A stretch of 64,000 bases of DNA from Bilabrum cf. latius (GCA_965178125.1 OZ237753.1:62001-126000), one strand, 5' to 3'. Shown: positions 45,742-59,697, counted from the stretch's first letter. Made by a program: numbers and translations. Notes: generated by a model not told the origin, from the sequence alone.

Positions 45742-48700
45742 ATGAAGGCTGTATTATATTCAATAGCTCTTTCCCTGAGTGTAGCAGCCGCGTCAGACCC
45801 TCTTAAGGACGGTCTTGGCGATGACGTGGAACTGCTCATCCATCTGGACTTTTCAACCAATTCGTTTGGGCAAGTACTCACGCAGAAGAACTCTGGCAAG
45901 GCAAAGCTAGGCTCTGGGTCTTGGCAAGGCTTGCGTGCGGCGTACACCGCGTTCTCCAACACGCAGATGTCGCCGTGGGTGTACACAAGTCAGGTGGGGT
46001 GCTTCTCAGCCGCCTACATGACCAGCTCCGTCATCATGGAGTACGTCCCGGCGACAACCGAAGCCGATGACATGAAGAAGATTGATATCAGTAGCAGCCA
46101 CAACAGGTACATTTTTGCGGTCGGACAGCCTTACACGTACCCAATGCCATTGTATCCTTGGGAGGTCATCAGTATGGGTGAGAGACGTACAGCGCCTGTT
46201 GCACTCTCGTATGTCACAATCAGCCGCAAGGGTCTGCAGCGTTGTGGTGATGCCTGATTGTACAGGTTGGCATAGCATTGGCACGTCGTCCAAGTATCCA
46301 TGATTCGCACGTTCTGTGTCGCAGGCCGCATCGTCAGGAGCTACGGTCAGCGAGTCCGCAACGGCTGGAACCTCGGCTGGGACGGCACCGTGACTTAGTA
46401 CTACTACGCCAACCCGGCTTCTGCCAGAAACCGGCCCGTGCTTGGATTCATGGGCCGGTCTGGAACCGCTGGCTCAGCCAATTCGCAGGCACAGGCGTCG
46501 CTCAAGAAGGAGGAGCTGCCGTACAACTTCGGTTTCTCCTCGTATAGCGGCTGGCGTGACGAGAACCCGATGGTAATGGCGGGGTGGACCAAGAAGGTAG
46601 GAACAGAGCACCAGTTCCACGTGGGTCTGAACGATGACATCACCGAGAGCCCTGCCTCGGGCACTAGGAACCAGGAGACGTTCCAAGGCGTGTCGGCCTC
46701 GTATTCGAGCCTGCGGGACTTCACCGGAGCCGTCTACTCAACTGGTGAGCAACATTTGAGCCATCGTTGCAAATATGCTAGCCTGTATAGCCCATGCGTG
46801 ATGCCCTTGTCTCCTTGATTCCTTGCTCTCGCAGCCAGCCGCCTCCGCATCGGCAGGGACTATGGGGAGGTGCAGGGGCGCACCGTCAACGGGATGCCGT
46901 ACTGGGTGAGATTGGGTCCTGTAATGCTTGCGCGGAGTTCAGTCACAAATGTGTAGACCAACCGTAGACTCGAACCGGATTGACACCTCGCCAGTCGATC
47001 ACAGGATCACGCCAGTATCAGATGAACGCTCGCGAACGAACAGCTGACCTTGCCAGCCACAGACATGGCCAGTTTGCCGCATGCCTTGATAAATGCATTG
47101 CATGTCAGCGGCTGTGGCGATTACACTGGTGTCTCCTTCTACAACCACATGAATCCCCCCTCCGCAGAACGAGATCAGGCCGAGGAGCGGCCTCAGTTAC
47201 ATGCTCGAGTACCTCGTTTACACAGCCCCCGCCGACAAGCCCATGAACACCACCACCATGAAGCGGATCAGTACTCATCTTCAGAACAAGTACAAGCCCA
47301 CTGTGCTCCCTGCAGTCAGCCAGCTGGTCCCCACCAGCTGGCTGCCCGACTACCAGAACGAGCTAAGCCGATCCGGATGCGGCACCTACAACTCCACATC
47401 ACGGACCTTCTCGCTGCCGCTCACTCGAAACTCTGCCTGCTAGATGTTCTGCAACGGAGGAAGGAGTTTCTCTCAGGGGTATTTCATGTCCTGGTCCAGG
47501 ACAAACTGGTACACGTTCGGCTCCGCAAGCTCCGGCACCTGGAACAGCGGGATGGGACGGTGCGGACGGAACTGCCCCAACCTGGGCATGCCGGAGAATA
47601 CTGAATCCTGCAGGCGCGTGCACAACTACATGGGCTTCGGGGACGACCTGGACGAGCTCAAGAGCAAAGAAGGACCTGAGTGGTATCCCATGCTTGTGCC
47701 GCTGCCCGCTTTTACTGCCTCCATCAACGCGGCAGGCGACGCCTGGAAGGTCGAGAACGAGCGGTTGGTGCACAAGGATGCCAGCGGGGGAGGCGGATGC
47801 CCCTCTGGATCATCGTCCACAAACGCCAAGCCCGTTGCTGACTTTGACTACCTTGGAGCCATGGGCAGCGCGCAGACATACCGGCACACATTCGGCCGCA
47901 CGCTCAATGTCGAGGCCAAGTTCATCATTCCGGAGGGGACGAGGGCGCAGCTGCTGCTCCGTAGGAGTACTTCCATTACGTTTGGGTACGCTGTCAGCCT
48001 CAAGGGCGGCGAGGACAGGCACCACATGACCTACTGGAGCTATGGGTACGATGCGACGGAGCGCAGGTGGATGTACACCGAGACGGAAGTCCGTTTTACA
48101 AAGGACTGCAGTATCCCAACGGACGACACGGAGGAGCCCCAGCTCATCCGAGCCGAGCAGGACGCCACCAATATCAAGGTGTACTGCGGTGACGAGCTCG
48201 TGTCCACGTTCAGCGATCCGTCCCGGAGCGTCCCACTCAACTTCGGCATGCAGGGCATTGCGGCGCAGGGTGACGGCGTGGAGATCGACGATTTCAAGGT
48301 GTGGACTGACTGCAAGGACAGCACGCAGTGCGATGGGATCGTGACTGGCGAGTTCTGCGAATTCCAGTGCAGGGCGGGATACGTGGCCGTTGCCGATTCA
48401 GAAGAGATGAGGTCCTGCGACTCGAACGGTGACTTTGCTGGCGAGGACCTCAAGTGCCAGCCGGCGCCCCCGACCATCCCCGACTTGGATGATGCGCTGG
48501 AGGTGGAGGAGCGCGTGATGCCCGGCACGCTGGTGGGCAGCCCCATCCAGGGCACCACACTGAGCGACGACCAGGCCATCCTGTGGTCCATCAAGCCGGA
48601 AGGGAACAACGACGGGCAGACAAAGGACGCCAGCGATAACTTCTTACCGGTGTTCACGATCGGGCTGTGTGACGGCTAGATCAAGGTGGCCAATGCTATC

Positions 48701-51700
48701 TTGGACTACGCCGTCAAGACCCAGTACGTGATCACTGTGGTGGGCAAGACGGACGGCAAGGATATCGCTGCCAGCGAGGTCGACGTGACCATCAACGTGC
48801 TGGACCGCAACGACCCGCCCGTCATGGACTAGATGGATCCCGTGATGGTCACCGTGAACGAGAACTCTGCAGTGGGTACCAACGTGGTGCCAGGGCCGTT
48901 TACTGCTACCGACCCAGACGGCGAGACTGAGTTCAAGTGGGAGATCCTGGCCGGCAACGATGACGGCTTCTTCACGATCGGCGAGTCATCGGGCCAGCTG
49001 TCGGTGGCCAAAGAGGGTCTCAACTATGAGGAGAAGAAAGAGCACCTGCTGTTCGTGACCGTGGCGGATGCAGAGGGCCTCAATGACGGGCGTGCTATCA
49101 ACGTGACTCTCAACGACGTCAACGATCCTCCGGAGGTACCACCTACTGTCCACGTGGTGGGCGAGCTCAACGCAACTGCGGGTTTCCCCATTGCGGTGCT
49201 GGAGTAGGATGATGAGGACAACGATGACATCGATTACAGCATCGTGTCGGTCACTCGGCTACCTGACTTCGTGGATGGAAACTTCCTCACCGACACATCC
49301 ACGACTCGCGAAGCACTGCCGCCGAACGAGATCGTCTTTGATCTCCGGGATACGCCTGACACCAATGACCCCACCGGCACCAAGCAGCTCGAGTTCAAGG
49401 TAGACCTGACCTACCACACGGCCCCCCAGGAAGACGACCCCATGTACCCCATCGAGTACGAGGGCAGGCTAGTGAGGGGCGTGTACGAGGTCGAGCTAGC
49501 GGCCGATGATGGGCGCGTGTCGACTCCCACCGTGGGCAAGCAGATGGTCATCATCGCGTCCGACCTCACCGCTCGGGACCTGGCCTCTGAGCCTCTGCTG
49601 ACTGCTGTGCAGGTGTGCGACGGACAGTGCAACGACCAGGTGCGGGAGGAGGATGAGTACGTCTACCGGGCCATGCTGACTAGGGGGACTGCCGGGGGGC
49701 GCACCCAGGGCGTGAGGCTGCTGGGGCTCAACCTCGTAGAGACCACAAACCTCAAGGTGTGGTACGAATCGGTCAACATGATGCCCAAGCTGTCGTACAA
49801 TGCCACCAACTGCGTGGTAAAGAAGAGCGGTGACATGGATGACGAGGGCAACGACCTCGACTACATGACGTGCTAGGTGCCTCCAGGCGTGGGACGTGGC
49901 CTGCGGTGGCACGTGGTCATGCGGGGGGAACAGGTGCGTACCCTGGAGCCGCTGTTCGCCGACTACGGAGCACCTGCCGTGACCTCCATCGCCGGCCCCA
50001 ACGACCTCGTCAACACGCGGCCCATGAGCACGGCAGGCGGTGAGACGATCATCCTGACTGGCGCCAACCTGGGCTTCGGAGGGATGGACCTGAAGCTGGT
50101 GCAGGTCAGGTACGGCTTCTAGTCCGACCTCATGGGTCCCGTGGATGCTAGCAACTTTGACAGTTTGCCATTCTAGGCGTCTGTGCAGGCGGATGGGGTG
50201 GAGTACGGCGAGCTGAGAGTCAAGACCGACGAGGGGTACGGGCAGGGACTGAGCCTGTACGTGCGCGTGGGAGGGACTGTGTCAGAGGTGGCTGCTGCGG
50301 ACCAGATCGAATACGCCGCTCCTGCGGTGACGCGTGTGAGCGTGCCAGCCGGATCCATGCACGGCTTGGACTCGATGGACGCTGCGGGCGGCGAGACCAT
50401 CGTGGTGGAGGGTCGCAACTTCGGGCCCATGACCGACATCAGCTCAAGGGCGCTTGTGCCCCGCGTGTCGTATGGCACCAGGCCCAGCACCATCCCCGGG
50501 CTGGTGACTGGCATTGGTGATCACGAGTACGTGAGCGACGTGACGTGCACCAAGGACGTCGGATCGGAGCACACGAGGCTGACGTGCACCACCGGGGCTG
50601 GTGTGGGCCGGAACCACCGCCTCAAGGTGGTGATGCCAGGGCAGGTGTCCACCACATTCGACCTGGAGAGCAGCCCCTCCTCGGAGCAGCTGAGCTACCT
50701 GCCACCGGTGATCACCCGCGTGTTCGGGCCTGGTGCCAAGGAGGCCTCCACCTCTGGAGGCGATCTGGTGGAGATCGACGGCGAGCACTTCGGACCTGTG
50801 GCCATGAACGCCATCGAGTTGGTGCAGTTCGGGCTGGAGAGCGATTTCCCGGCAGGTAGCGACCTGTACGAAATGGACCAGGACGAGGCCACGGGGGCAT
50901 GCGAGGTGGTGCGTGACCCGGCCAGGCACGGTGTCAGCCGCGTCAACTGCCGACTGATCCCGGGCCGCGGTGCGGGCTACTCTTGGGCCCTGCGCGTGGG
51001 CGGGCAGATGACCGAGGCCATCTTCGAGGCTAACTCGAGCTACTCTGCCCCCACCATTGCAGGCTTTGACGACGTCTCCGATGCCGAGAACATCGATGCG
51101 GTGAAGCAAGGTCGCACGGAGGGCGGAGACCTCATAGAGATCTATGGCGACAACTTCGGCCCTGTGATGGACGACCACGTGGCCATCTCGTACAGGCTGG
51201 TCATGGCCCGCTTCGACGAGAGCGGCAATGCGATCGACCCCGAGATCAGGACGTTCGCCGTGGATGGCAGCAGCTGCAGCATGGTGGTGGACCACAAGCG
51301 GATCCGGTGCGAGCTGGCCGTGGGTGGCGGTGCCGACCTCAAGTGGACCATGGTAGTGGCTGGGCTGACTTCCAGAGACCCGGTGACTGCGTATGCTCTG
51401 CCCGTGATCGACTCGATCGAGCGCTTCAACGGGGCTGGGCTGTTCCCTGCCACGGTGAGTGGCGAGCCGATCTCGGTGGACCCCATGCCCGCCATGCCTC
51501 AGGACCGGCAGCTGAGCCCCGAGGGCGGAGACTACGTGGAGCTCGTGGGCCGCAACTTCGGGCCGTCGGGAGACAATCAGCTGCTGCAGGAGGTGCGCTT
51601 CGGCAACGGGGCCCACCAGTACGTGCTGCCTGAGTCCGAGTACCGCATCATGACGGACCACCAGAGGATCAGGGTACGGGTGCCCCCAGGTGTGGGTGCC

Positions 51701-54700
51701 AATATGCGGTTCGTGGTAGTTGTGGCCGACCAAGAGTCGCCCGAGTCCCAGTCCACCGTGTCGTATGCCGCGCCCGAAGTCATGTCAATCTCACCTGCCT
51801 TCGGGCACGCGCAGCAGGACGAAGAGAGCCCCCAGATGGTCAAGGTGACAGGCAGGCACTTCGGATTCGCGGACAGCCGATCCACGCTGACCGTCAACTT
51901 TGGCCACGCTGCAGACGGCACAATGACTGCAGGTATTGCAACCACGGAGCCCATGTCTGGCACTGCTCGCTTCGAGCCCGCGGCTGGCAATGCCACGTAC
52001 CCAGCCGGATACGACCGGGACGCTGTGCAGACGGTCAAGTTCGCGCTGCCCTCTGGAGTGGGCAAGGACAGGGCGGTGGTGCTGGTCAACTCACCCGCGG
52101 GCTTCCCCCAGCTTGCACTTCGCAGCGCCGTGGACATGTAGGCCTACACGACCATGGTGACCGAGGGACCCATCAATGCGTCCGTGGTGGTGACCGACCC
52201 CAAGGTGTTCACCTACCAGAACCCCTCGATCGACTTCCTCTCGCTGGATCCCATCGGTACCACGGGCCCGTACGCCAACCAGCGGGCCAACTTGTTCCCC
52301 GGACAGGAGGGCATCAAGCTGCTGCGCGTGTACGGCCGCAACTTTGGTGCCTCGGCGCAGGAGCTCAACGACCAGGTGGAGCGCAAGGTGCTCATCGCGC
52401 CCTCGGACGACCCGGCGGACTTCTCGGCAGATACGGGCCGCGTGCAGGTAGTGGACTGGACCGACACCGTGATTGAGGTCATGACCGATGTGGACTCCGG
52501 GTTCGCGAAGGTTCACCTGGGTTCCTTCTCATACGACGGTGCCATGGAGAAGAGCCAGACGTCTCCTGCCGCCCAGTACTACGACGTGTCCCCCCAGGTG
52601 GCAGGTCTGCAGGGAGCCGACGCCTTCAACACGGCGGGAGGGGAGATCCTCGAGCTCAAGGTGGCCCGCATCGGGCAGGCACAGAGCATCCAGGTGGACG
52701 TGGGCGGACAGCCGTGCCCGCTGGTGCTACCATCCGACCCGTCGCAGACTGTGTCCGATACCGACTTCCCCACTGTGATCCTACAGGCCCAGGTGGATGC
52801 CAATCCGAGCTACAACTCGCTCATTGACGCGGACAATGGAGGCATGCAGTGGGACATCGCCTGCGTGATGCCGGCTGGACCCCGCGGCGAGTTCGTGAAC
52901 GACGGCTCGCAGGTGCCGGTGGTGGTGCAGCGCTTCTCGGCCGGCAGCGATGGCATCGTGTCTGGTCCGCAGTATATCTCGTACGCGCCCCCGTCCATCA
53001 CAGAGGTACAGGTCTGGCACGATACGTCGGCCAACCCATCAGGACAGCCCGACGAGGTCTTCACTCCAGCGGACGGCGTGGTATACACGCCTACTCGAGG
53101 GGCCATCATGCGCATTGTGGGTGAGAACTTCGGACTGTGCCCCCAGGTGCGCCTCGGCTTCGGCAACATGTTCGAGATGGGCGAGCAGTACCAGGATGAG
53201 ACATCTGCTTGCAGGCACACGACCCAGGACCCGGCCCGCCGCAGCCGCTCGCACACCATGCTGGAGCTGCGTGTGCCCCAGGGCGAGGGCGATGGCGCGG
53301 ACCCAGCCCTGGGAGGCATGCCGTTTGCCTTCCGCGTGACGGTGGGCGGGCAGGACTCGCAGCCCATGGTGCACTCCCACACGCCCCCCGCCATTCAGAG
53401 CGTGACCCTCAACGGACTGCCCAGGGGGCCTACCCGCGGCGGTGTACGCGTGCTAGTGCGCGGCACCAACTTCGGCGAGCCCAGTCCGCTGCAGGTGGAC
53501 ACTGGAGTGGTGGCTCAGCTGGCCGTGCACATCGGCCGCGACAGCTCTCTCTCCCAGGAACGAGCCGCCGAGCAGGAGATCACCGACACGAGCGCGCCCG
53601 GCATGCTCAACTGCTCCGACCCCGTGCGCATCCCCGCGCCCGCCAACCGCCCCGCCTACGACGAGATGGAGTGCACTCTGGCTGAGGGCACCGGTGCTCG
53701 TCTGGATGCAGTGGTCAGCGTGGCAGGCGTGCGGTCGGAGCCGCTGCAGGACGCCTTCGCGTACATGAAGCCCTCCATCTCCGGCGCCACTGTGTACGCC
53801 GCCACTGCCAGCCAGGAGGTGGTGCAGGCCGAGGACGGCACCACGCAGGTGACGGTGCGCCGCGGACCTGCGGCGGGCTTCTACGAGGTCGAGCTGGATG
53901 GCGAGAACTTTGGAGCCAGAGATAACGACACCTCCTGCGCCTTTGTGGCATGGCCCAACAGGGACGCAGAGGAGAGCGCGGCGCCGCTGGGGACTCGCCT
54001 GCGGAACCTGGTGTGCGACCACTCGGAGACTGTGTACGGCGAGGGCGAAGTGTGGCACGGGCACGTGCTGAGCTGGACACACGACAGGGTGCGGCTGTTG
54101 ATGCCTCCGGGCGTGGGCATGCGCGACATCACCCTGCGTGTGCGCGGACAGCAGCCCGAGGGCGCCATGCAAGGGCCCAAGCTCAGGGGCATGCAGGCCG
54201 GCATCGAGGGTGTGGCGTTCCAGTACAACGACCCGGAGATCGACTCGATCGAGGCGCTACCCAACAGCGTGTTTGACATCCCCACGGCGGGAGGGGCGCA
54301 GCTCGTGCTCAAGGGCAGGAACTTCGGCCGCGGGCCCATCACCAACCCCAACGTGCTGCAGTCAGCGGCACAGACCTTCGTGGCGGGAAGCGTGCCACTG
54401 CCCCTGCATACCCCCGAGGGCGACGGCGAGCTGGACATGGGCACCAGCAGCCTGCCGCAGGGCGTGCTGCCCACGGCCGGCATGGCGGTGCAGTTCTACC
54501 GTGCCTGCCTCTCCGTGGCGCGAGGCCTGGATGGCACCTCCCAGCTGGGCCCCGACTCGGCCGTGGCGCAGTCGGAGCTGACCGTGACGGGCGCCGAGGG
54601 CTGCGAGTCTAGGAGTCTGTGGAGCCCGGGCCAGCCCACCATCGTGCGGCACCAGGATGACGAGATCGTGTTCGTGACCCCCGAGGGCCTGGGTACCAAC

Positions 54701-57700
54701 CGGGATGTGTTTGTGTCTTACTTCGAGCAGAGCCCGTCTGCTCGCGTGACTGACGGAGACGTGCTAGAGATCCGTAGCAACGTGCTGCTGGTCAACTACT
54801 CGAGGCCATTCATCACGTCCGTGACTCCGCAGACCGTGGAGGTGCGCGAGCTGGAGGGCAGGCACCCCATCACCATCAAGGGCAGGAACTTCGGACCCAC
54901 GGGATCCACCGAGGGCTGGAGCGAGGCAGAGCGCCTGTCTCGCATCCACATCGGAGCAAGGGAGTGCTTCATGCCGGGCGCTCTGCCCGAGGGAGCCCAG
55001 CGCTCCGTGGCCGAGGTGCTGGACGAGTTCACCGGGGACACTACCCAGCGGGCCGTGTTGGAGTGCCACCTGGACGCAGACACAGTGGGGCCCAAGAACA
55101 TCACCGTGCAGGTGGCTGGCCAGCGCCGCTTCGCAGACATCACCAGGCCGCCGCTGGTGCAGGTGGTATGTGACCGGGACTACTTTGGTCTGGAGGGCGA
55201 GATGTGCCTGCCCTGCCCCGAGGGAGGCGTGTGCGACGGCTACGACCAGTTCAACAACACGCACACCATGCCGAGGCCTTTGGAGAACTTCTACAATCTC
55301 AACTCGTCCGACTCCGCCAACTTCAACATGCTGCAGGTCTGCCCGCCGGGCCGGCAGGTGGTGGCGCCCAGGCACCCGCTGGACGAGGACGAGCCCGCGA
55401 TCCACGAGGGCGGGCCCAGGGACGTCTGTATCGTGGCGTGCGAGCCGCAGTGGGCGTGCGTGGGCGACAACTTCTGCGCCCGAGGGTATGCCTCCAAGGC
55501 GCCCATGTACAGGTGCGCCAGCTGCGACACGGGCTTCTACAGGCGCGCGGGCGAGTGCGTCAAGTGCCCCGACAATCCGTGGATCCTCATCGTGGCGTTT
55601 GTGCTGATGGCCATGACGGCCGGATGCGTGGGCCTGTGGCTGAACCGCAGCAAGATCAACATTGCGCTGATCGCCATTGGTGTGGACTACTTCCAGGTGC
55701 TGGCCATCTTCGCCAACGCCCGCGTGAGCTGGCCCCCCATGCTCAAGGACCTGTTCCACATCCTATCCGCCTTCAACTTGAACCTCGAGATCACGGCGCC
55801 CGAGTGCACTGTGCCCGAGCTGGCCTTCCAGACCAAGTGGTATTTCATCGTGCTGCTACCTCTGGCCGTCATCGCCATGGGCATGGTGGCCTTCGCGGCC
55901 TTCTGGCTGTACGCGCTCTTCACCAACATGCAGAAGGACCCCAAGGGGCAGCGGTACGCTCCTCTGGTGGCTGGCCTGATCGTGCTGCTGTACTTCCTGT
56001 ACCTGCACGAGACCAAGACCATCCTGGACGTGTTCAACTGCGTGCCCACCACACCGCCAGACGGACAGAAGTACCTGCAGGCCGTGTTCGAGCCTTGCGG
56101 ACAGAAGGGCGGCGTGCAGCTGCAGCTCATGCCCTTCGCCGTGATCGCGCTGATCGTGTACACGTTCGGCTTCCCCGCGTGGGTTGCCTTTATGCTAGTG
56201 GTCAACAAGGAAACCATCATGCTGGACCAGCTCAGGAGGGCCCAGGGACACGGATACACGTTCGTGTCATCCGATCCCGAGGCCATCAAGCAGGCCGCAG
56301 CATTCCGTGTCAAGTTCCAGCGTCTGTACTACTACTTCAAGCCCGAGTACTACTGGTGGGTCATGACCATCATCGCGCGCAAGGCTCTCATCGCCTTCTG
56401 CTCGCTCATGTTCAACACCAACGCGTCCTTCCAGATGGCCGCCACGCTGCTGGTCATCTTCCTGTGCTATACGCTGCAGGTCAAGTACAACCCGTACATG
56501 CCCCCAGCCGAGTATCAGGACACGCTCATCGACTGGGCCGGCAAGTCCGTGGACGAGGGTCTCCGCAAGGCCCAGGCGGACCGCAGCTCCTCGGATGCCA
56601 TCGACAAGGCCGCTGCGCAGAACTCGGCCAACCGCCGCGATGAGCTGCTGGACACCACCGGCATGGCCAGCACCGGGTCCATGGCGCGCGCCCAATAGAA
56701 CGGGTGCGCGGGCTGCCTGCAGTCCACGGGCTCTGCCGCCTTCATCATGTGCGCTCGATCCCCTGAGCTGTACTACTCGCTGTGGGACACGATCCGCACG
56801 CAGGACAAGAGGCAGGACAAGGCCAACCAGAGGTCCCAGAACAGCCTCAGCAGCACGCGCATCAACGCAGCCGCCGTGGATCCCAAGGACGTGATGGGCG
56901 TGATGGGCAGCAACGTGATGAACTGGAACACCGTGGAGACGGTGCTGCTGTTCTGCGCCATCCTCGTGACGCTGGGCGGCATCATGCTCGAGTCGGGCCG
57001 CTTCGACCAGGAGGGCTACCAGGACCAGCGGGACGCCATCACCATCATCCTCATGCTCATCATCATGTCATCCATCACGTACTACTTCACGGTCTTCGGG
57101 CTGGAGCTGTACATGCTGGTGACGGCCAAGGACCGCGCCCGTCGGCTGCAGCAGGCCAGCATCAAGAAGGTCAAGGAGGGCAAGGCCGCCCGCAAGATCG
57201 ACGTGGACATGTCCAACGCCGAGTACAGCGCCAACCCGCTCATGGACGTCAGCAAGGCCGGCAAGGACAGCGGCGCGGACGGCGACTCTGCTCTCCTGCA
57301 GAACATGCGCGGCATGATGGAGCTGGAGAGCCTGGACCGGCACTCGTGGGTGCGCCTCAGGGGCCAGTTCAAGGAGTTCGTGCTGTCGTACGAGGAGATG
57401 TCCAAGGAGTACGGCAGGCTGACCAAGGAGAGCATGCGGGCGGCAGCCAGCGGCGTGTCTCCTCTCGTGGGCGCCTCGTCCCCGCGTGTAGGGTCTGCTG
57501 GGTCCCCTCAGCTAGGCGGGTCAAGTTCGATGGGCATGAACCCCATGAGCCTGGGCATGGCTCGTGGGGGCAAGAAGAAGGAGTTCGGAAGGGCCGCAGC
57601 GTCGAGCCGCTCCCTGGGGCGGCGCAACAGCGGCCGCAACCCCCTCCTGAGGAAGGGGTCCATGAGCAAGGCGGGATCGGCTGCATCGATCGGAGTGGAG

Positions 57701-57712
57701 GAGAGCCAGTGA
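45742..57712 (+). CDS. giant cadherin/IPT-TIG surface protein with about nine TM segments, copy B
   Basis: Exons 45742-46177, 46325-46744, 46835-46905 and 47168-57712 give 3823 aa, the same length and domain order as copy A, ending at TGA 57710-57712. Ten in-frame TAGs (46396, 47441, 48677, 48830, 49205, 49874, 50120, 50174, 52139, 56696) are read as Gln; nine are shared with copy A. At 47441 copy B has TAG where copy A has TAC (Tyr). The signal peptide differs in sequence but keeps the same design. Exon 3 ends in a Trp codon here and Ile in copy A. Intron 3 is 262 bp rather than 100 bp because it holds a SINE-like insertion. No disabling mutation seen, so both copies look functional. Confidence 0.92.
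46964..47054 (-). mobile_element. SINE-like insertion in intron 3 of copy B
   Basis: The reverse complement matches 40035-40125 with a handful of differences, including the B-box-like GGTTCGAGTCT. The equivalent intron of copy A (20321-20420) lacks it. Splice sites on either side are intact. Confidence 0.75.
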
Positions 57713-58422
57713 GAGAGTGAATCGTATCGAGGTGAGTCGTAACGACTCTTCAGCTGGCAGACAGAGTTGTGGAGTGCAGCGCGCAACGAGAGCGGCGCTT
57801 CAGCGAATGTTCGCAAGGCCGCGGTGGAATACCACGTGTCACCATGCCTAAGTAATAGTGCAGCCACCGTCATACAAGGGCGAAAGCCAAGTACGGTTGC
57901 TGCACGGCATGCGTGTGCACGCGGTTCTATCCGTGGCATGCGACGCGAAGCGCCGCCTCCACCCCGTCTTCACTCACAAGGACCATTATCTTGCGCCTTT
58001 ATGTTTGCCATTTTATACTTGTTTATGCATGCGATGCCATCACACCCACCCGCTACCACAGCATCTAGTCTGGCTTAGCACATGCCCGCGGTCATGGGGC
58101 ACAAAAAATACACAACACGTCGTAGCTGCAGTTTTGGATAGGAGCTGTATGTGGAACAGTGCCCCTACTGCGGCGGACTGGGTGGCAGATAACGCACAGC
58201 TGCCTGTGGGGGCACATTATAACCTTATGTAACCCTACTGGCACATCATGGCTTGCACTGGTGGCAGCATCGACAGCTGGGGCCGCTGCGATTGACCTGG
58301 CAATTATATCGCTGAAATTCATGAGGCGCCGAAACACGAGACTGCTAGCGTGGTTGACAAGAAGTTGGAGCTGCCGCTTCATCAGTTCTGCGTACCTGTC
58401 CACAGGCGCTCAGTCCCTTGCG
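57713..58422. other. 3' flank of copy B and intergenic
   Basis: 57713-58002 is the duplicated 3' flank, which has no TAG=Gln extension because the gene ends at TGA. A minus-strand frame at 58092-58403 (about 100 aa, no ATG upstream of an internal Met, ends TGA) looks weakly coding but is unsupported. Confidence 0.4.
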
Positions 58423-59697
58423 TCACCTGAACCTCACGCTACATACAGGCACCGTGCACTCAATGCTGCCGGTGTCGTACAAATACGACGGGCATCCACT
58501 CGCTGATGGTGCTCCACAATCCCCTAAAGCCAAAGCTACAGGGTTGGCATCACCATTTGGTCTCCCCTCAGAAGTCAGCAAGTACCTCGGAGCGTCAAGT
58601 GCCCCGGTGCTGCACGCACCAGCTCCACCTGCTCCCGATCCCGCGAGGCCGCTGCCACTGGCAAGCACGCCGTGAGCGACCGACGGGGCTGGTGCTTCCC
58701 CCATGAAGTGCAGAGGGGCCTCCCTCCTGCTCCTCCTCTCCCTGTCGAGCACCTCCTCGGTCAGCCCAACCTCGAGCAAGGAGGGGCGGTCTAGCTCAAA
58801 CCAACGGCAGCCGGCGGCCCGCTGTGCGCTCGACGACGAGGAGCCAGGCACTGAGGTACCATCGCTCTCTTTCCGTTCCATCACGATCACGGCGCAGTTC
58901 TTCGGGTTTGTCGTCATCTCGAACAACTCCTTGCTCCAGTGGAACCAGCGCATGAGGATGACGCGGAGGGTGAGGCCGTGTGTGACGATGACCACGCTAC
59001 TGTTTTCGATGTCCACTCCCGTGTTTTGCTGGCACGATGAATCAGTCTGCTGCTGTTCGCTGGAGCTCCACGCCCCGGTCCCACGGCCAATCTGCGGGCC
59101 GCTGTCGAAGACCCGAAACAGCGTGTCGAAGAAGCTGGAGATCCTGTCGTGGCAGTCTGCTGCAGACTCACCCTCTGCAGGCCTGTAGAAAAACTTTCCA
59201 ACGTCTCGCCATCCTTGCCAAATTGCCTCCTGCATCTCCCGCGTTTGCAAGTTGCCGAATTCTTGCTCGCGAAGGCGAGGGTCCTCCCTGACCTTGACAA
59301 CCTGAGACCGTGGCACCCTTGAAAGGACCCCCCGAAGAGTCTGCCTGGTTCTTGCGAATGGAGAGGCAAATACAATCAACGGACTTTCGCCAACTATTGA
59401 ACGAAGCTTATCGCCAGCTGCTACAGCTTGCTAGTACCCAGTATTCGTGAGCTGGAGGTCAGAATTTGGAGTGCTGAAGTACCTGGATTTGTCAATATTT
59501 CCAATGCTTTCTCCATGTCTTATCAAAACTATCCGTCTTGGAAGTCTTCTGCGCAATGGCCCATCATGTTCGGCTGAATTTGGCTAGGACTTCCGAGGGG
59601 CCCTCAGCACCACCAAGGTTGCGGAAGCAATACCAACCGCGATGCCCACGCCAAGCCCTATAGCTATATCTACTAGTCTGCGAGACAAATTTTCCAT
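58423..59697 (-). CDS. membrane-anchored histidine phosphatase (phosphoglycerate mutase-like)
   Basis: 424-aa single exon, ATG 59697 to TGA 58425-58423. A hydrophobic N-terminal segment (residues 11-31) probably anchors it. The catalytic RHG motif is LIRHGESIGN with His61. Further family blocks are LTNTGYQQA, ASPFARTRQT, the acid-containing RLREQEFGNL and the second catalytic His in VIVTHGLTLRV. Such enzymes form a phosphohistidine while dephosphorylating small metabolites or proteins; the substrate is unknown. TAGs at 59586-59584 and 59433-59431 are read as Gln. The second lies in G-Y-X-Q-A just before the family's conserved Gln, and without it the RHG motif would be separated from the rest of the enzyme. 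The Ser/Gly/Ala-rich C-terminus is unassigned. Confidence 0.88.

Larger units (their letters stand above)
45461..58002 (+). repeat. segmental duplication, copy B
   Basis: Second copy of 18872-31252, same orientation. Coding sequence from about 45800 onward is nearly identical to copy A, whereas the 5' flank and signal-peptide region are much more diverged. Confidence 0.9.
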
